Of a stretch of 64,000 bases of DNA, positions 39,281 to 46,461 are shown one piece after another. Where the stretch lies: IMG/VR virus record IMGVR_UViG_3300025096_000004, positions 62,001-126,000 of that record, one strand, 5' to 3'. Within the stretch, counting starts at the first letter, position 1. Every line of letters starts with the position of its first letter. Made by a program: the position numbers and the translations under genes. Below the pieces are notes generated by a model, which was not told where the DNA came from, did not search any database, and saw only the letters and a program-made list of their open reading frames with translations. Source of the stretch: a virus.

Positions 39281-41291
39281 ACGAATTAAATTTTCTTTAA
39301 ATTCTCCTGAAGATTTGTTCAAAGAGAAGAAAATTAATATGACAAATATTAAAACAATTTCTCAAGAGCCAATTAATAATCAAATAATATATAAAACATT
39401 GGAAACTGTAGAAATTGATTTTTCAAATACTATGGTATCAAATGGATCTATTTTTTCTAGTTTCATAAACGATGTTATGAGTAATAATCAAATAATATCT
39501 TTTACTGCTCAATCTGCATCACCTAGATCTCAAGGAGCAGTAGACAATTCTGATTATGGGTCATTAACATATGGTATTACACCAGTCTATAATTATTATG
39601 CGCCCCAATATGAGGAACTTGTTTCGGATTTCTTTGATAAACAATTGATTAATATATATGTGTCATCAAAGAATGGAACAAACGACTCCACCGCCAATTT
39701 CCGGCATTTTTCAAATACATCCATAACAAGAGATACATTTTTAAAATGCAAACAACGGAATACTGTTAGTTACCTTCCAATACTCCTTGGTTTGAGCGAG
39801 TCACCACAAATAATGTACCCTCAAGGCTACAATTTTTTAGATGTGGCTCCCTATGAGAAAAAGTTTCCATTTGGAATAGACATATCTGTTGGCGTGGACA
39901 ACGTTAATAAAAAATTTAAAACTTTTTTAAAGAAAGCGAATCTATATGAAACATTTGTCAAAGGATATTTTTTGTCTGAAAAGAGAAATTTGTCTATAGA
40001 TACCAAATTTAATATTGAGGGCACTGGCGAAACAAGAGGAACAGTTAATATACTCAGTCTTGATATGTTACAGTTAAATCTAAATTCTTTTCTTGCACTT
40101 CCATCGTCTCCATCAGAGGCGTATTTCTCTTCAAAACCTAGTTCTATACAGGGAATGGCACTAAAGACTGCACTTTTATCAGGCTTTATGAGACAATTAA
40201 CACTAGAGGAGGGAAAATCTTTTGCTGAGACTGTAACTGGCGCAAAAAACTATTATGAGCCGATTTTTTATAAAATAGAGAAAACCCGTGGCACCACTGC
40301 CGGACAAGTCCTTCAAACCTATGTTATCCCAGCCGATGACAAGAATATAATTAAATATTTTGATTCTCAAGTAATAGCTAATCAGACATACTCATATCGC
40401 ATCACAGAGTGCGCTCTTGTTCTTGGAAACAAGTTTTCCTCCTTAAGTGAAACTCAGTTTGATTTGGACAATAAGGTGCGATTTAATGTTGAGATTGAGC
40501 CTGCTATCTATTTGATAGAAATACCAATGATTCAAGACTCTGTAATGACTATGTCTAATGCACCACTTCGACCAAATGTTGATTTTTATACAAAAAATAA
40601 CTTTGAGAATATAATTTATATGCGAATGTATACATCTGGCGTTGGACAAGTTATAGATAATTATTATCCCATCACACCTTCGGACAATGACAATATTGAT
40701 AAGCTTAGATATAAAAATCGATTTTTTGATCAGTATGTTTTTGAAAATAAGCACAATATAATACAAAGCTATGAAGTTATGCGGTTATCAGAAAAGCCCA
40801 ATAAATTGGAGGATTTTGACAAAGGGACTCATTATTTGATTCGAGATAAGGTAGTATTTGGAAGTGTCACTGTCTCGGCCGCAATTAGGCCAAACCAAAA
40901 ATATTATTATCTTTGTCGCTCTTCCAATCAGTATGGAGTAAAATCAAATCATAGTGTAATTTACGAAGTAGAGTTGGAAAAGGGAGCTTCAACGTCTAGG
41001 CTCAAGATTAATACATATTCTTTTAATACTGAAGACAAAAATTATCATTTTAGAAAAATGTCAAACTTGATGCAAATTACACCAGCCTCTCAGCACACTA
41101 TGTATCCATCTCTTGCAGAAAACCTTACCTATAAAAATTCTCTAGATAACTACGCCCTTGGCTCCGCTGGCTCTCCGATTTGGGGTGAAAAATTTAAAAT
41201 AAGGGTCACCTCTGACAATACAGGCAGAAAAATAGACTTTAATCTGCATTTCAATCTAATTAAGAAGAAAACAAATGAAGAAATAAAATAA
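39270..41291 (+). CDS. Large virion structural protein, unknown
   Basis: A 673-residue protein whose start lies inside the previous gene. It has a short basic N-terminus, then beta-rich text with many Asn, Tyr and Ser. Residues about 340-430 (YYEPIFYKIEKT; QTYSYRITECALVLG) and 520-580 (KYYYLCRSSNQYGVKSNHSVIYEVEL) read like fibronectin-III-type strands, where a 'YRxxAxN' style motif precedes the last strands. If so it is an Ig-like fibre or decoration protein; the match is loose. It is followed by a 41-base gap with a candidate late promoter element. Confidence 0.6.
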   Translation: MGIKRIKFSLNSPEDLFKEKKINMTNIKTISQEPINNQIIYKTLETVEIDFSNTMVSNGSIFSSFINDVMSNNQIISFTAQSASPRSQGAVDNSDYGSLTYGITPVYNYYAPQYEELVSDFFDKQLINIYVSSKNGTNDSTANFRHFSNTSITRDTFLKCKQRNTVSYLPILLGLSESPQIMYPQGYNFLDVAPYEKKFPFGIDISVGVDNVNKKFKTFLKKANLYETFVKGYFLSEKRNLSIDTKFNIEGTGETRGTVNILSLDMLQLNLNSFLALPSSPSEAYFSSKPSSIQGMALKTALLSGFMRQLTLEEGKSFAETVTGAKNYYEPIFYKIEKTRGTTAGQVLQTYVIPADDKNIIKYFDSQVIANQTYSYRITECALVLGNKFSSLSETQFDLDNKVRFNVEIEPAIYLIEIPMIQDSVMTMSNAPLRPNVDFYTKNNFENIIYMRMYTSGVGQVIDNYYPITPSDNDNIDKLRYKNRFFDQYVFENKHNIIQSYEVMRLSEKPNKLEDFDKGTHYLIRDKVVFGSVTVSAAIRPNQKYYYLCRSSNQYGVKSNHSVIYEVELEKGASTSRLKINTYSFNTEDKNYHFRKMSNLMQITPASQHTMYPSLAENLTYKNSLDNYALGSAGSPIWGEKFKIRVTSDNTGRKIDFNLHFNLIKKKTNEEIK

Positions 41292-41294
41292 ATA

Positions 41295-41302
41295 CTAATT
41301 AT
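41295..41302 (+). promoter_or_regulatory. Candidate late promoter element
   Basis: CTAATTAT (within ACTAATTATTG) lies 31 bases before the next ATG. It is one of four matches to ACTAWTTAT in the gaps longer than 40 bases of the tail block. Confidence 0.35.
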
Positions 41303-41332
41303 TGTATATATATCAAATTAAGGAGAAGGTAT

Positions 41333-42307
41333 ATGGCTTTTTTGGACAATAGTGGCGACATCATTCTCGATGCGGTTTTAACTGATCATGGGAGAAAATT
41401 GTTAGCCCAAGGTGATGGATCGTTTGAAATTACACAGTTTGCTTTGGCAGATGATGAAATAGATTATTCTTTATATGAGAAAAATCATCTTAGCGGCAGT
41501 GCCTATTATGACATTCAGATCCTACAAACACCAGTGTTTGAGGCATTCACAAACAACTCCTCTTCTGTTAAAAACAAACTAGTCAGTTTTGAGAACTTAG
41601 AGCTTTTGTTTTTGCCAATTATAAAAATGAACCAACAAACAAACGCAACCAGTATGCACTCTGCGGGCACATTTATTATTGCTGCGGATGGCTATACCGA
41701 GGACGATAATGGATCAACCCAGTCGGAAAATGGAATCGTACAGGATTCTGATGGGGTCGATCGAAATGGTATTCTTCGAGGCGAAACTTTGCTTGGAGAC
41801 AACCACATTAGAATAGACCAAGGTTTAGATACTTCAACTCAAAGTGGAGACCCCGAAATTAGCCCAACCCAAGCTCTTGGAAACATGATTGAGACAGAAT
41901 ATACGGTTCAACTGGACAGTCGCCTTGGGGTTCTTTCAACTTTGAATGGGGATATATTAACGGAAGATTACATTGATGATGATCATATCGCTTTTTATAC
42001 GGTTTCTCAATCCGACACGGCGAATCAAATTGTTTCATTGATTAATGATACTACCAATAATACCTCCAACACCATTAATGGCCCTCGGGGAACAAAGTTG
42101 GAATTTAAAATTAAAAGTTCAATGGAATTACAAACTAGTACTTTTTTGTTTCAACGCTTGGGGGGCACAACAACATTGCCCAACAGGGCTAATCCAAGCA
42201 CCAACACCAATCTTTATTATGTCGACACAATGATTAGAATAACAGGTGTTAAAACTGGGCAATCAATTGATGTTCCATTACGTTTTGTAAAATATAAATC
42301 AACATAG
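41333..42307 (+). CDS. Virion structural protein, LTxxGRxLL module
   Basis: A 324-residue protein with a strong AAGGAGAAGG site. The start, MAFLDNSGDIILDAVLTDHG, followed by LLAQGDGSFEITQFALADDEIDYSLY, is a pattern common in structural proteins of T4-like aquatic phages. The first 55 residues align by eye with those of the gene at 35332. The rest is Thr/Asn/Asp-rich and beta-type, ending in a strand-rich domain (LYYVDTMIRITGVKTGQSIDVPLRF). Likely a fibre, collar or baseplate accessory protein. Confidence 0.7.
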   Translation: MAFLDNSGDIILDAVLTDHGRKLLAQGDGSFEITQFALADDEIDYSLYEKNHLSGSAYYDIQILQTPVFEAFTNNSSSVKNKLVSFENLELLFLPIIKMNQQTNATSMHSAGTFIIAADGYTEDDNGSTQSENGIVQDSDGVDRNGILRGETLLGDNHIRIDQGLDTSTQSGDPEISPTQALGNMIETEYTVQLDSRLGVLSTLNGDILTEDYIDDDHIAFYTVSQSDTANQIVSLINDTTNNTSNTINGPRGTKLEFKIKSSMELQTSTFLFQRLGGTTTLPNRANPSTNTNLYYVDTMIRITGVKTGQSIDVPLRFVKYKST

Positions 42308-42317
42308 GATATAAAAA

Positions 42318-43460
42318 ATGGCAGATTCAGCTTATAAAGTCTTGGGTGCAAACGATAGAGTTACGACCCGAACCCTTCTCCATGAAGCAATTCCGATTAC
42401 GGGAACAATTGTTAGTGGAACTTATTCAGATAACAATATTAAAAACTTTTCTCATGGAATGTTTCAGAGTGTTTATGATTATCCATACCTTTCGTCTTCG
42501 GCAAATCATATTTTTGATATCACAGTTGGCGTCGGCGCTGAATCAACCCTCTATGGTTCTGTGGATTCACAAAAAGATAAAAAGCGAAATGTTTACAACC
42601 AAATGGCCCAAGTGCTTGTTGGCTATGACCCAACTGGCTCAATTCTTAGATTTGATACAGATGGGGACTTTTCTGGCACAACAACCGATAAGATGGATGA
42701 TGTCGTTTTTCTGGTGTTCTCAAGACTCTTGGTTAAAGATGAGATTAAAAAAGAGTCTTTTTCATTGACTCTTGGGACGAATGTGACCTATACTTCTCCC
42801 TTTAGTGATTTGACCACAGTCACTGATGTTAGTGCATCAAATGAGTATCGAATCAACTCCCCATCAGGAGAATATGGAATCCTATATGCAACTGGCAGCG
42901 ACCTTCAATTTGATTATTATGGCAATGGCGGTACCGCAAGTGATTTCTATCCCCATACAGCTAGCTTTAATGGAAATGATTATGCAAAAGTTGGGTTGAT
43001 CTATTATCAAGCCGGTGTTATTGTTTTAACAGCTTCTTTGTTCAAGGATCACGCATCAGAGGGTATTTTGAAGGAGACAGGAAATAACGTTGGGCCAGAT
43101 TTTGTCGACGGAACTCATGATATTGTCGACGCCCTCACGGGTTCAGAAATTTCGTCTTCGGCCGATGCCTTTAGAAATAGAATTCAGAATGTACAGTTCA
43201 ACAACACAACGGAGTTAAATTCAACAATTTATTTCTGTCGAGCCAATCATAATGAATTTAACTATTCATCTAACCCAACTTATCTTTCCGGATCTAAGAT
43301 CCGTATTAAGAATTTTGCGACTGATGATCCGGTATCCTATATCACAACCATTGGCCTCTACAATGATCGAAGAGAGTTGTTAGCTGTTGCAAAAGTTAGC
43401 GAACCACTCAAGAAAACCCCAGACACAGAATTCACCTTGAGGGTGCGATTGGACTACTAA
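42318..43460 (+). CDS. Virion structural protein, paralogue of next gene
   Basis: A 380-residue protein. The N-terminal part (FSHGMFQSVYDYPYLSSSANH; YNQMAQVLVG) is followed by beta-rich text and a C-terminal domain of about 80 residues (EFNYSSNPTYLSGS; ITTIGLYNDRRELLAVAKVSEPLKK; FTLRVRLDY) that recurs in the next gene. Position and composition fit a tail fibre or neck protein. No enzyme motif. It lies 10 bases after the previous gene and 2 bases before the next. Confidence 0.65.
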   Translation: MADSAYKVLGANDRVTTRTLLHEAIPITGTIVSGTYSDNNIKNFSHGMFQSVYDYPYLSSSANHIFDITVGVGAESTLYGSVDSQKDKKRNVYNQMAQVLVGYDPTGSILRFDTDGDFSGTTTDKMDDVVFLVFSRLLVKDEIKKESFSLTLGTNVTYTSPFSDLTTVTDVSASNEYRINSPSGEYGILYATGSDLQFDYYGNGGTASDFYPHTASFNGNDYAKVGLIYYQAGVIVLTASLFKDHASEGILKETGNNVGPDFVDGTHDIVDALTGSEISSSADAFRNRIQNVQFNNTTELNSTIYFCRANHNEFNYSSNPTYLSGSKIRIKNFATDDPVSYITTIGLYNDRRELLAVAKVSEPLKKTPDTEFTLRVRLDY

Positions 43461-43462
43461 GT

Positions 43463-44710
43463 ATGTCTTGTTATAAATTTAATGAAGATGACCTGTTTAT
43501 TAACACGGTAAGAGCCGAGCCACAGCATAGTTTTTATATCTATAGTGGCTCTGTTTATATCGACAGTGTGCCACATCTTTCTGGCACCAAATCTACTAAT
43601 TCAAACCCAAACATTTACGGTGTTCCAGATGGCTACATAAGTCTATATGAATATAACATTGATAGGCTTGTAGATGAGAAGATTTATCCGTTTGTTTATA
43701 AAGATGGTAAAAGAAATTCATTTAAGGTTGTTACAGAGGCAAATTATGAAACACAATATGATCATGGCGATGTTGTCTCTTCCTCTTATAATATGTCAGC
43801 AAGCATTGATATTATTTATAGATTGGATTCAGATGCGACCGTCGCAGCTAGAAAAGAAATAATCGCCCTTAAGAACACACTAAACCATTATGCATATTTG
43901 TCTCCACATTATGAATATTCTTCGCCGTTTGGAGATAAGGGAACCCAAAGTATTCGTATTGTTTCGATTCCATCGATTTTTTATGGAACAACTATTAAGA
44001 AAGGAACAGTTAAATTAGATTATTTTTTTAGCGGATCGTTGTTGGGAAGTTTGGTTGATAATAAAAAAAATGGCGAGCTTATTCAGGTCTCCGGCGCCAA
44101 TTCAAGTAATGATGGCAAGTGCGCTGGGGTTGTTTTATATGATGAAGGATTTATCGTGTTAACTGGTAGCTGGAGTCTGACCGGCTCCGGCGGATCGCCA
44201 TCAACTGGTATTATAAAACATTTGAACTCATCAAACACTTTGACCTTGGAAACGATAAATTCAAATAACCCCTTGTCGTGGAGACATTGGGGTCACGGCC
44301 TTGACTTTGCTGCTTCTGACTACACAACAACAATGATCTCTTCATCTTTTGCTCTTGAATATTCCGGCTCGACAGAGACCCAAGTTATGACCATGCTCGC
44401 TCATGCCCCATATGATGAGTTAAATTATTCCAATAACCCAACCTCGTGGACTGCAAGTGATGCGAATAAGCAGACAATTTTATCCGCCATGTCAGGCTCT
44501 CATCAATATGTGGAAAAGGCAATACAAATCAAAAATATAGTTTCCGCCTCCTATACTGATCAAAATCCCCCATTTGAAAAGACAACCTACATCACAAAAG
44601 TTGCTATATACGATGAAAATAAAAATCTTATTGGCATCGCTAAACTTGCCACTCCTGTTCGGAAAACCGAAGATATTGATTATACTTTTAAAATAAAACT
44701 TGACATCTAG
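43463..44710 (+). CDS. Virion structural protein, paralogue of previous gene
   Basis: A 415-residue protein. The C-terminal domain matches the preceding gene: ELNYSNNPTSWTASD, an inserted loop, YITKVAIYDENKNLIGIAKLA, then FKIKLDI; upstream both have a GVxxYxxGxIVLTxS strand pair. The N-terminal region differs (FYIYSGSVYIDSVPHLSG; GYISLYEYNIDR). This suggests duplication of a C-terminal assembly or tip domain on different N-terminal anchors. It is the last gene of the tail block; a host-type promoter for the next gene starts inside its last codons. Confidence 0.65.
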   Translation: MSCYKFNEDDLFINTVRAEPQHSFYIYSGSVYIDSVPHLSGTKSTNSNPNIYGVPDGYISLYEYNIDRLVDEKIYPFVYKDGKRNSFKVVTEANYETQYDHGDVVSSSYNMSASIDIIYRLDSDATVAARKEIIALKNTLNHYAYLSPHYEYSSPFGDKGTQSIRIVSIPSIFYGTTIKKGTVKLDYFFSGSLLGSLVDNKKNGELIQVSGANSSNDGKCAGVVLYDEGFIVLTGSWSLTGSGGSPSTGIIKHLNSSNTLTLETINSNNPLSWRHWGHGLDFAASDYTTTMISSSFALEYSGSTETQVMTMLAHAPYDELNYSNNPTSWTASDANKQTILSAMSGSHQYVEKAIQIKNIVSASYTDQNPPFEKTTYITKVAIYDENKNLIGIAKLATPVRKTEDIDYTFKIKLDI

Positions 44711-44728
44711 TTTAAATCGTGTTATAAT
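44700..44728 (+). promoter_or_regulatory. Host-type sigma70 promoter P1 (extended -10)
   Basis: A consensus -35 TTGACA (44700-44705), a 17-base spacer and a consensus -10 TATAAT (44723-44728) preceded by TGT, i.e. an extended -10. The expected start, about 7 bases after the -10 box, is 44735, exactly the A of the resolvase ATG, so the transcript would have no leader. This is the best promoter match in the window. Confidence 0.85.
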
Positions 44729-44734
44729 ATAAAT

Positions 44735-45268
44735 ATGAATGTATATATAGGATTAGATATTAGCACCTCCAAGATTGGTATGGCACTTATTGCCGAGGAC
44801 CAAACTCTTGTCGAGACAAAACTAGTGAAACTCAATTCAGCCAATAGCCTTGAAACAAGGGCTATGAACTTTGCAATGCACTTAATAACATTCCTCGGTC
44901 CAAAATACAAGGCCATTGGTGTGTTTGTTGAGGAGCCCGCATCTATATTCTCCATGGGCCGCTCGTCTGCGCATACAATCTCTAAGCTTCAAAGGTTTAA
45001 CGGTATGTGTTGTTATGCAATTGCCACTGGATTGGGAATGAGCGCAAAATTGATTCCCGTTAGATCCGCAAGGTCATCCGTTGGAATTAAAGTTAAGCGA
45101 GGAGACAACACGAAGCTTGAAGTTATTAAATGGGTGAAACAAAAATATCCAAAAGATTTTTTATTTGAAATAACAAGGTATGGAAATCCCAAACCCGGTA
45201 CGGATGACATGGCAGATGCAATCGTCGTTGCCCTTGCAGGAATAAATCAAAAAAAACTTGACAAATAG
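44735..45268 (+). CDS. RuvC-like Holliday-junction resolvase
   Basis: A 177-residue protein with the RNase H-like fold of RuvC nucleases: first strand IGLDISTSKIG with Asp8, a second acidic position in VFVEEPAS (Glu66/67) and DDMADAIVVAL with Asp157/158 and Asp161 at the end. These carboxylates bind the two metal ions that cut four-way DNA junctions. In T4-like phages a resolvase (endonuclease VII there, an unrelated fold) removes branches before packaging; this enzyme probably fills that role. The start is fixed by the typical MxxxIGLDIS opening. It has no Shine-Dalgarno and lies on the predicted transcription start of P1, so leaderless translation is expected. Confidence 0.85.
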   Translation: MNVYIGLDISTSKIGMALIAEDQTLVETKLVKLNSANSLETRAMNFAMHLITFLGPKYKAIGVFVEEPASIFSMGRSSAHTISKLQRFNGMCCYAIATGLGMSAKLIPVRSARSSVGIKVKRGDNTKLEVIKWVKQKYPKDFLFEITRYGNPKPGTDDMADAIVVALAGINQKKLDK

Positions 45269-45286
45269 TGGCAACTGTGTTATATT
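45258..45286 (+). promoter_or_regulatory. Host-type sigma70 promoter P2 (extended -10)
   Basis: TTGACA (45258-45263), 17-base spacer, TATATT (45281-45286) with TGT just before it. The expected start, about 45293, coincides with the primase ATG. The -35 box overlaps the last codons of the resolvase gene. The 17 bases TGTTATATTATTATTAT (45278-45294) recur exactly in promoter P3. Confidence 0.8.
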
Positions 45287-45292
45287 ATTATT

Positions 45293-46231
45293 ATGACAGA
45301 AAAACATTCTATTATTAATAATATACTTGGCGGATATAAAAGGGTTAGTGGCGAATGCCTCTATCACTGTCCGTATTGTGGACATCACAAAAAAAAGATG
45401 TCAATTAACTTTCCGAAAAATGCGTTTAAATGTTGGGTTTGCGATGAGCGTGGCAAAAACATTTATCGCCTTGTTCGTAAGTTTGGTAACTTTCAACAAC
45501 GGCAAAGATGGTTAGAATTAGATGGTCGCTTGGATTTATCCGAGTTTGACAAGTTGTTCGTCGCTCTCAACGATGAAAAGATTGAGCCAACAACGGAACT
45601 TCCACCAGAATTTATTTCACTTTGCAATAGGCACCTTCCTCGTTCTTCTCAAAGACCGCTTCATTATCTCCATGAGAGAGGTCTAAACCAGAAGGACATT
45701 TTTAATTGGAAGGTTGGCTATTGTAAAGATGGAGAGTACGGCGGTCGAATCATTATCCCATCTTTCAACAATAACGGAGACATAAATTATTATATAGCGA
45801 GATCTTATGTAGGGCACAAGTGGAAATATAAGAACCCACCGGTGAGCAAAAATGTGATCTTTAATGAGTTATCCATCGATTGGGATGAGTCAGTAGTCCT
45901 TGTCGAGGGCGTGTTCGATGCTGTCGTCGCGGGACGAAATGCCATCCCAATCCTTGGATCAACTCTCAGAGATAATACAAAATTGTTTCAGGCTATTGTT
46001 TTGAATGATAGTCCTGTATATCTTGCCTTGGATGCTGATGCTGATAAGAAACTCAGCCATATTGTTAAAAATCTTTTAAAGTATGACATTGAAGCTTACA
46101 AGGTTGATACCTCCGATATTGAGGATGTAGGGTCAATCACAAAAGCCCAATTTGATACAAGATTAGCTACAGCGCAGCCAATAACATTTGACGATTTCTT
46201 TCTCATGGGTGAATTACGAAGGGTTATATAA
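45293..46231 (+). CDS. DnaG-type DNA primase (zinc ribbon plus TOPRIM)
   Basis: A 312-residue protein, a little shorter than T4 gp61 (342). The N-terminal zinc ribbon has Cys26, Cys29, Cys47 and Cys50 (CPYCGHHKKK; FKCWVC). The TOPRIM catalytic core shows VVLVEGVFDAVVAG with Glu205 and LALDADADKK with Asp247/249/251, which bind the metals for RNA primer synthesis. It would prime lagging-strand replication with a helicase not in this window. The next in-frame ATG would remove the first Cys pair, so this start is needed; it has no Shine-Dalgarno and lies on the predicted P2 start. Its stop overlaps the next gene's ATG by one base. Confidence 0.85.
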   Translation: MTEKHSIINNILGGYKRVSGECLYHCPYCGHHKKKMSINFPKNAFKCWVCDERGKNIYRLVRKFGNFQQRQRWLELDGRLDLSEFDKLFVALNDEKIEPTTELPPEFISLCNRHLPRSSQRPLHYLHERGLNQKDIFNWKVGYCKDGEYGGRIIIPSFNNNGDINYYIARSYVGHKWKYKNPPVSKNVIFNELSIDWDESVVLVEGVFDAVVAGRNAIPILGSTLRDNTKLFQAIVLNDSPVYLALDADADKKLSHIVKNLLKYDIEAYKVDTSDIEDVGSITKAQFDTRLATAQPITFDDFFLMGELRRVI

Positions 46232-46461
46232 TGCACGTATTAGATTTACATGGGACTCACCATGAAGATGTTGAGTCAAGGTGTCATCGTTTTATAAATG
46301 AACATTGGGGCAATCAACTTAAAATTGTTACGGGTCATTCTTCAACTATGCAATCAATTGTATGTAATGTTCTTAATCAATATAACCTACAATATATAGT
46401 TGGCGGAATCACAGGAAGCGAAGGATATATAAAAATATTTAAGGGAGGAATAAATGTTTAA
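46231..46461 (+). CDS. Free-standing Smr-domain protein
   Basis: A 76-residue protein that is little more than one Smr (small MutS-related) domain: VLDLHGTHHEDV at the start, the LDLHG motif being diagnostic, then LKIVTGHSSTMQSIV, the T-G-x-x-S glycine turn of the family, and a final GYIKIF strand. Smr domains occur at the C-terminus of MutS2 and in stand-alone proteins; several nick DNA or cleave RNA. Here it sits between primase and the Mre11-Rad50 fusion, overlapping the former by 1 base and the latter by 8, so a DNA-branch or mRNA-processing role is possible. Confidence 0.75.
   Translation: MHVLDLHGTHHEDVESRCHRFINEHWGNQLKIVTGHSSTMQSIVCNVLNQYNLQYIVGGITGSEGYIKIFKGGINV

Noticed and set aside
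44728-44735. Exact T4 late promoter octamer TATAAATA before the resolvase gene
   Set aside because: It overlaps the host-type -10 box and would start transcription inside the gene, past the only good ATG. It is most likely a by-product of the A/T-rich -10 region.
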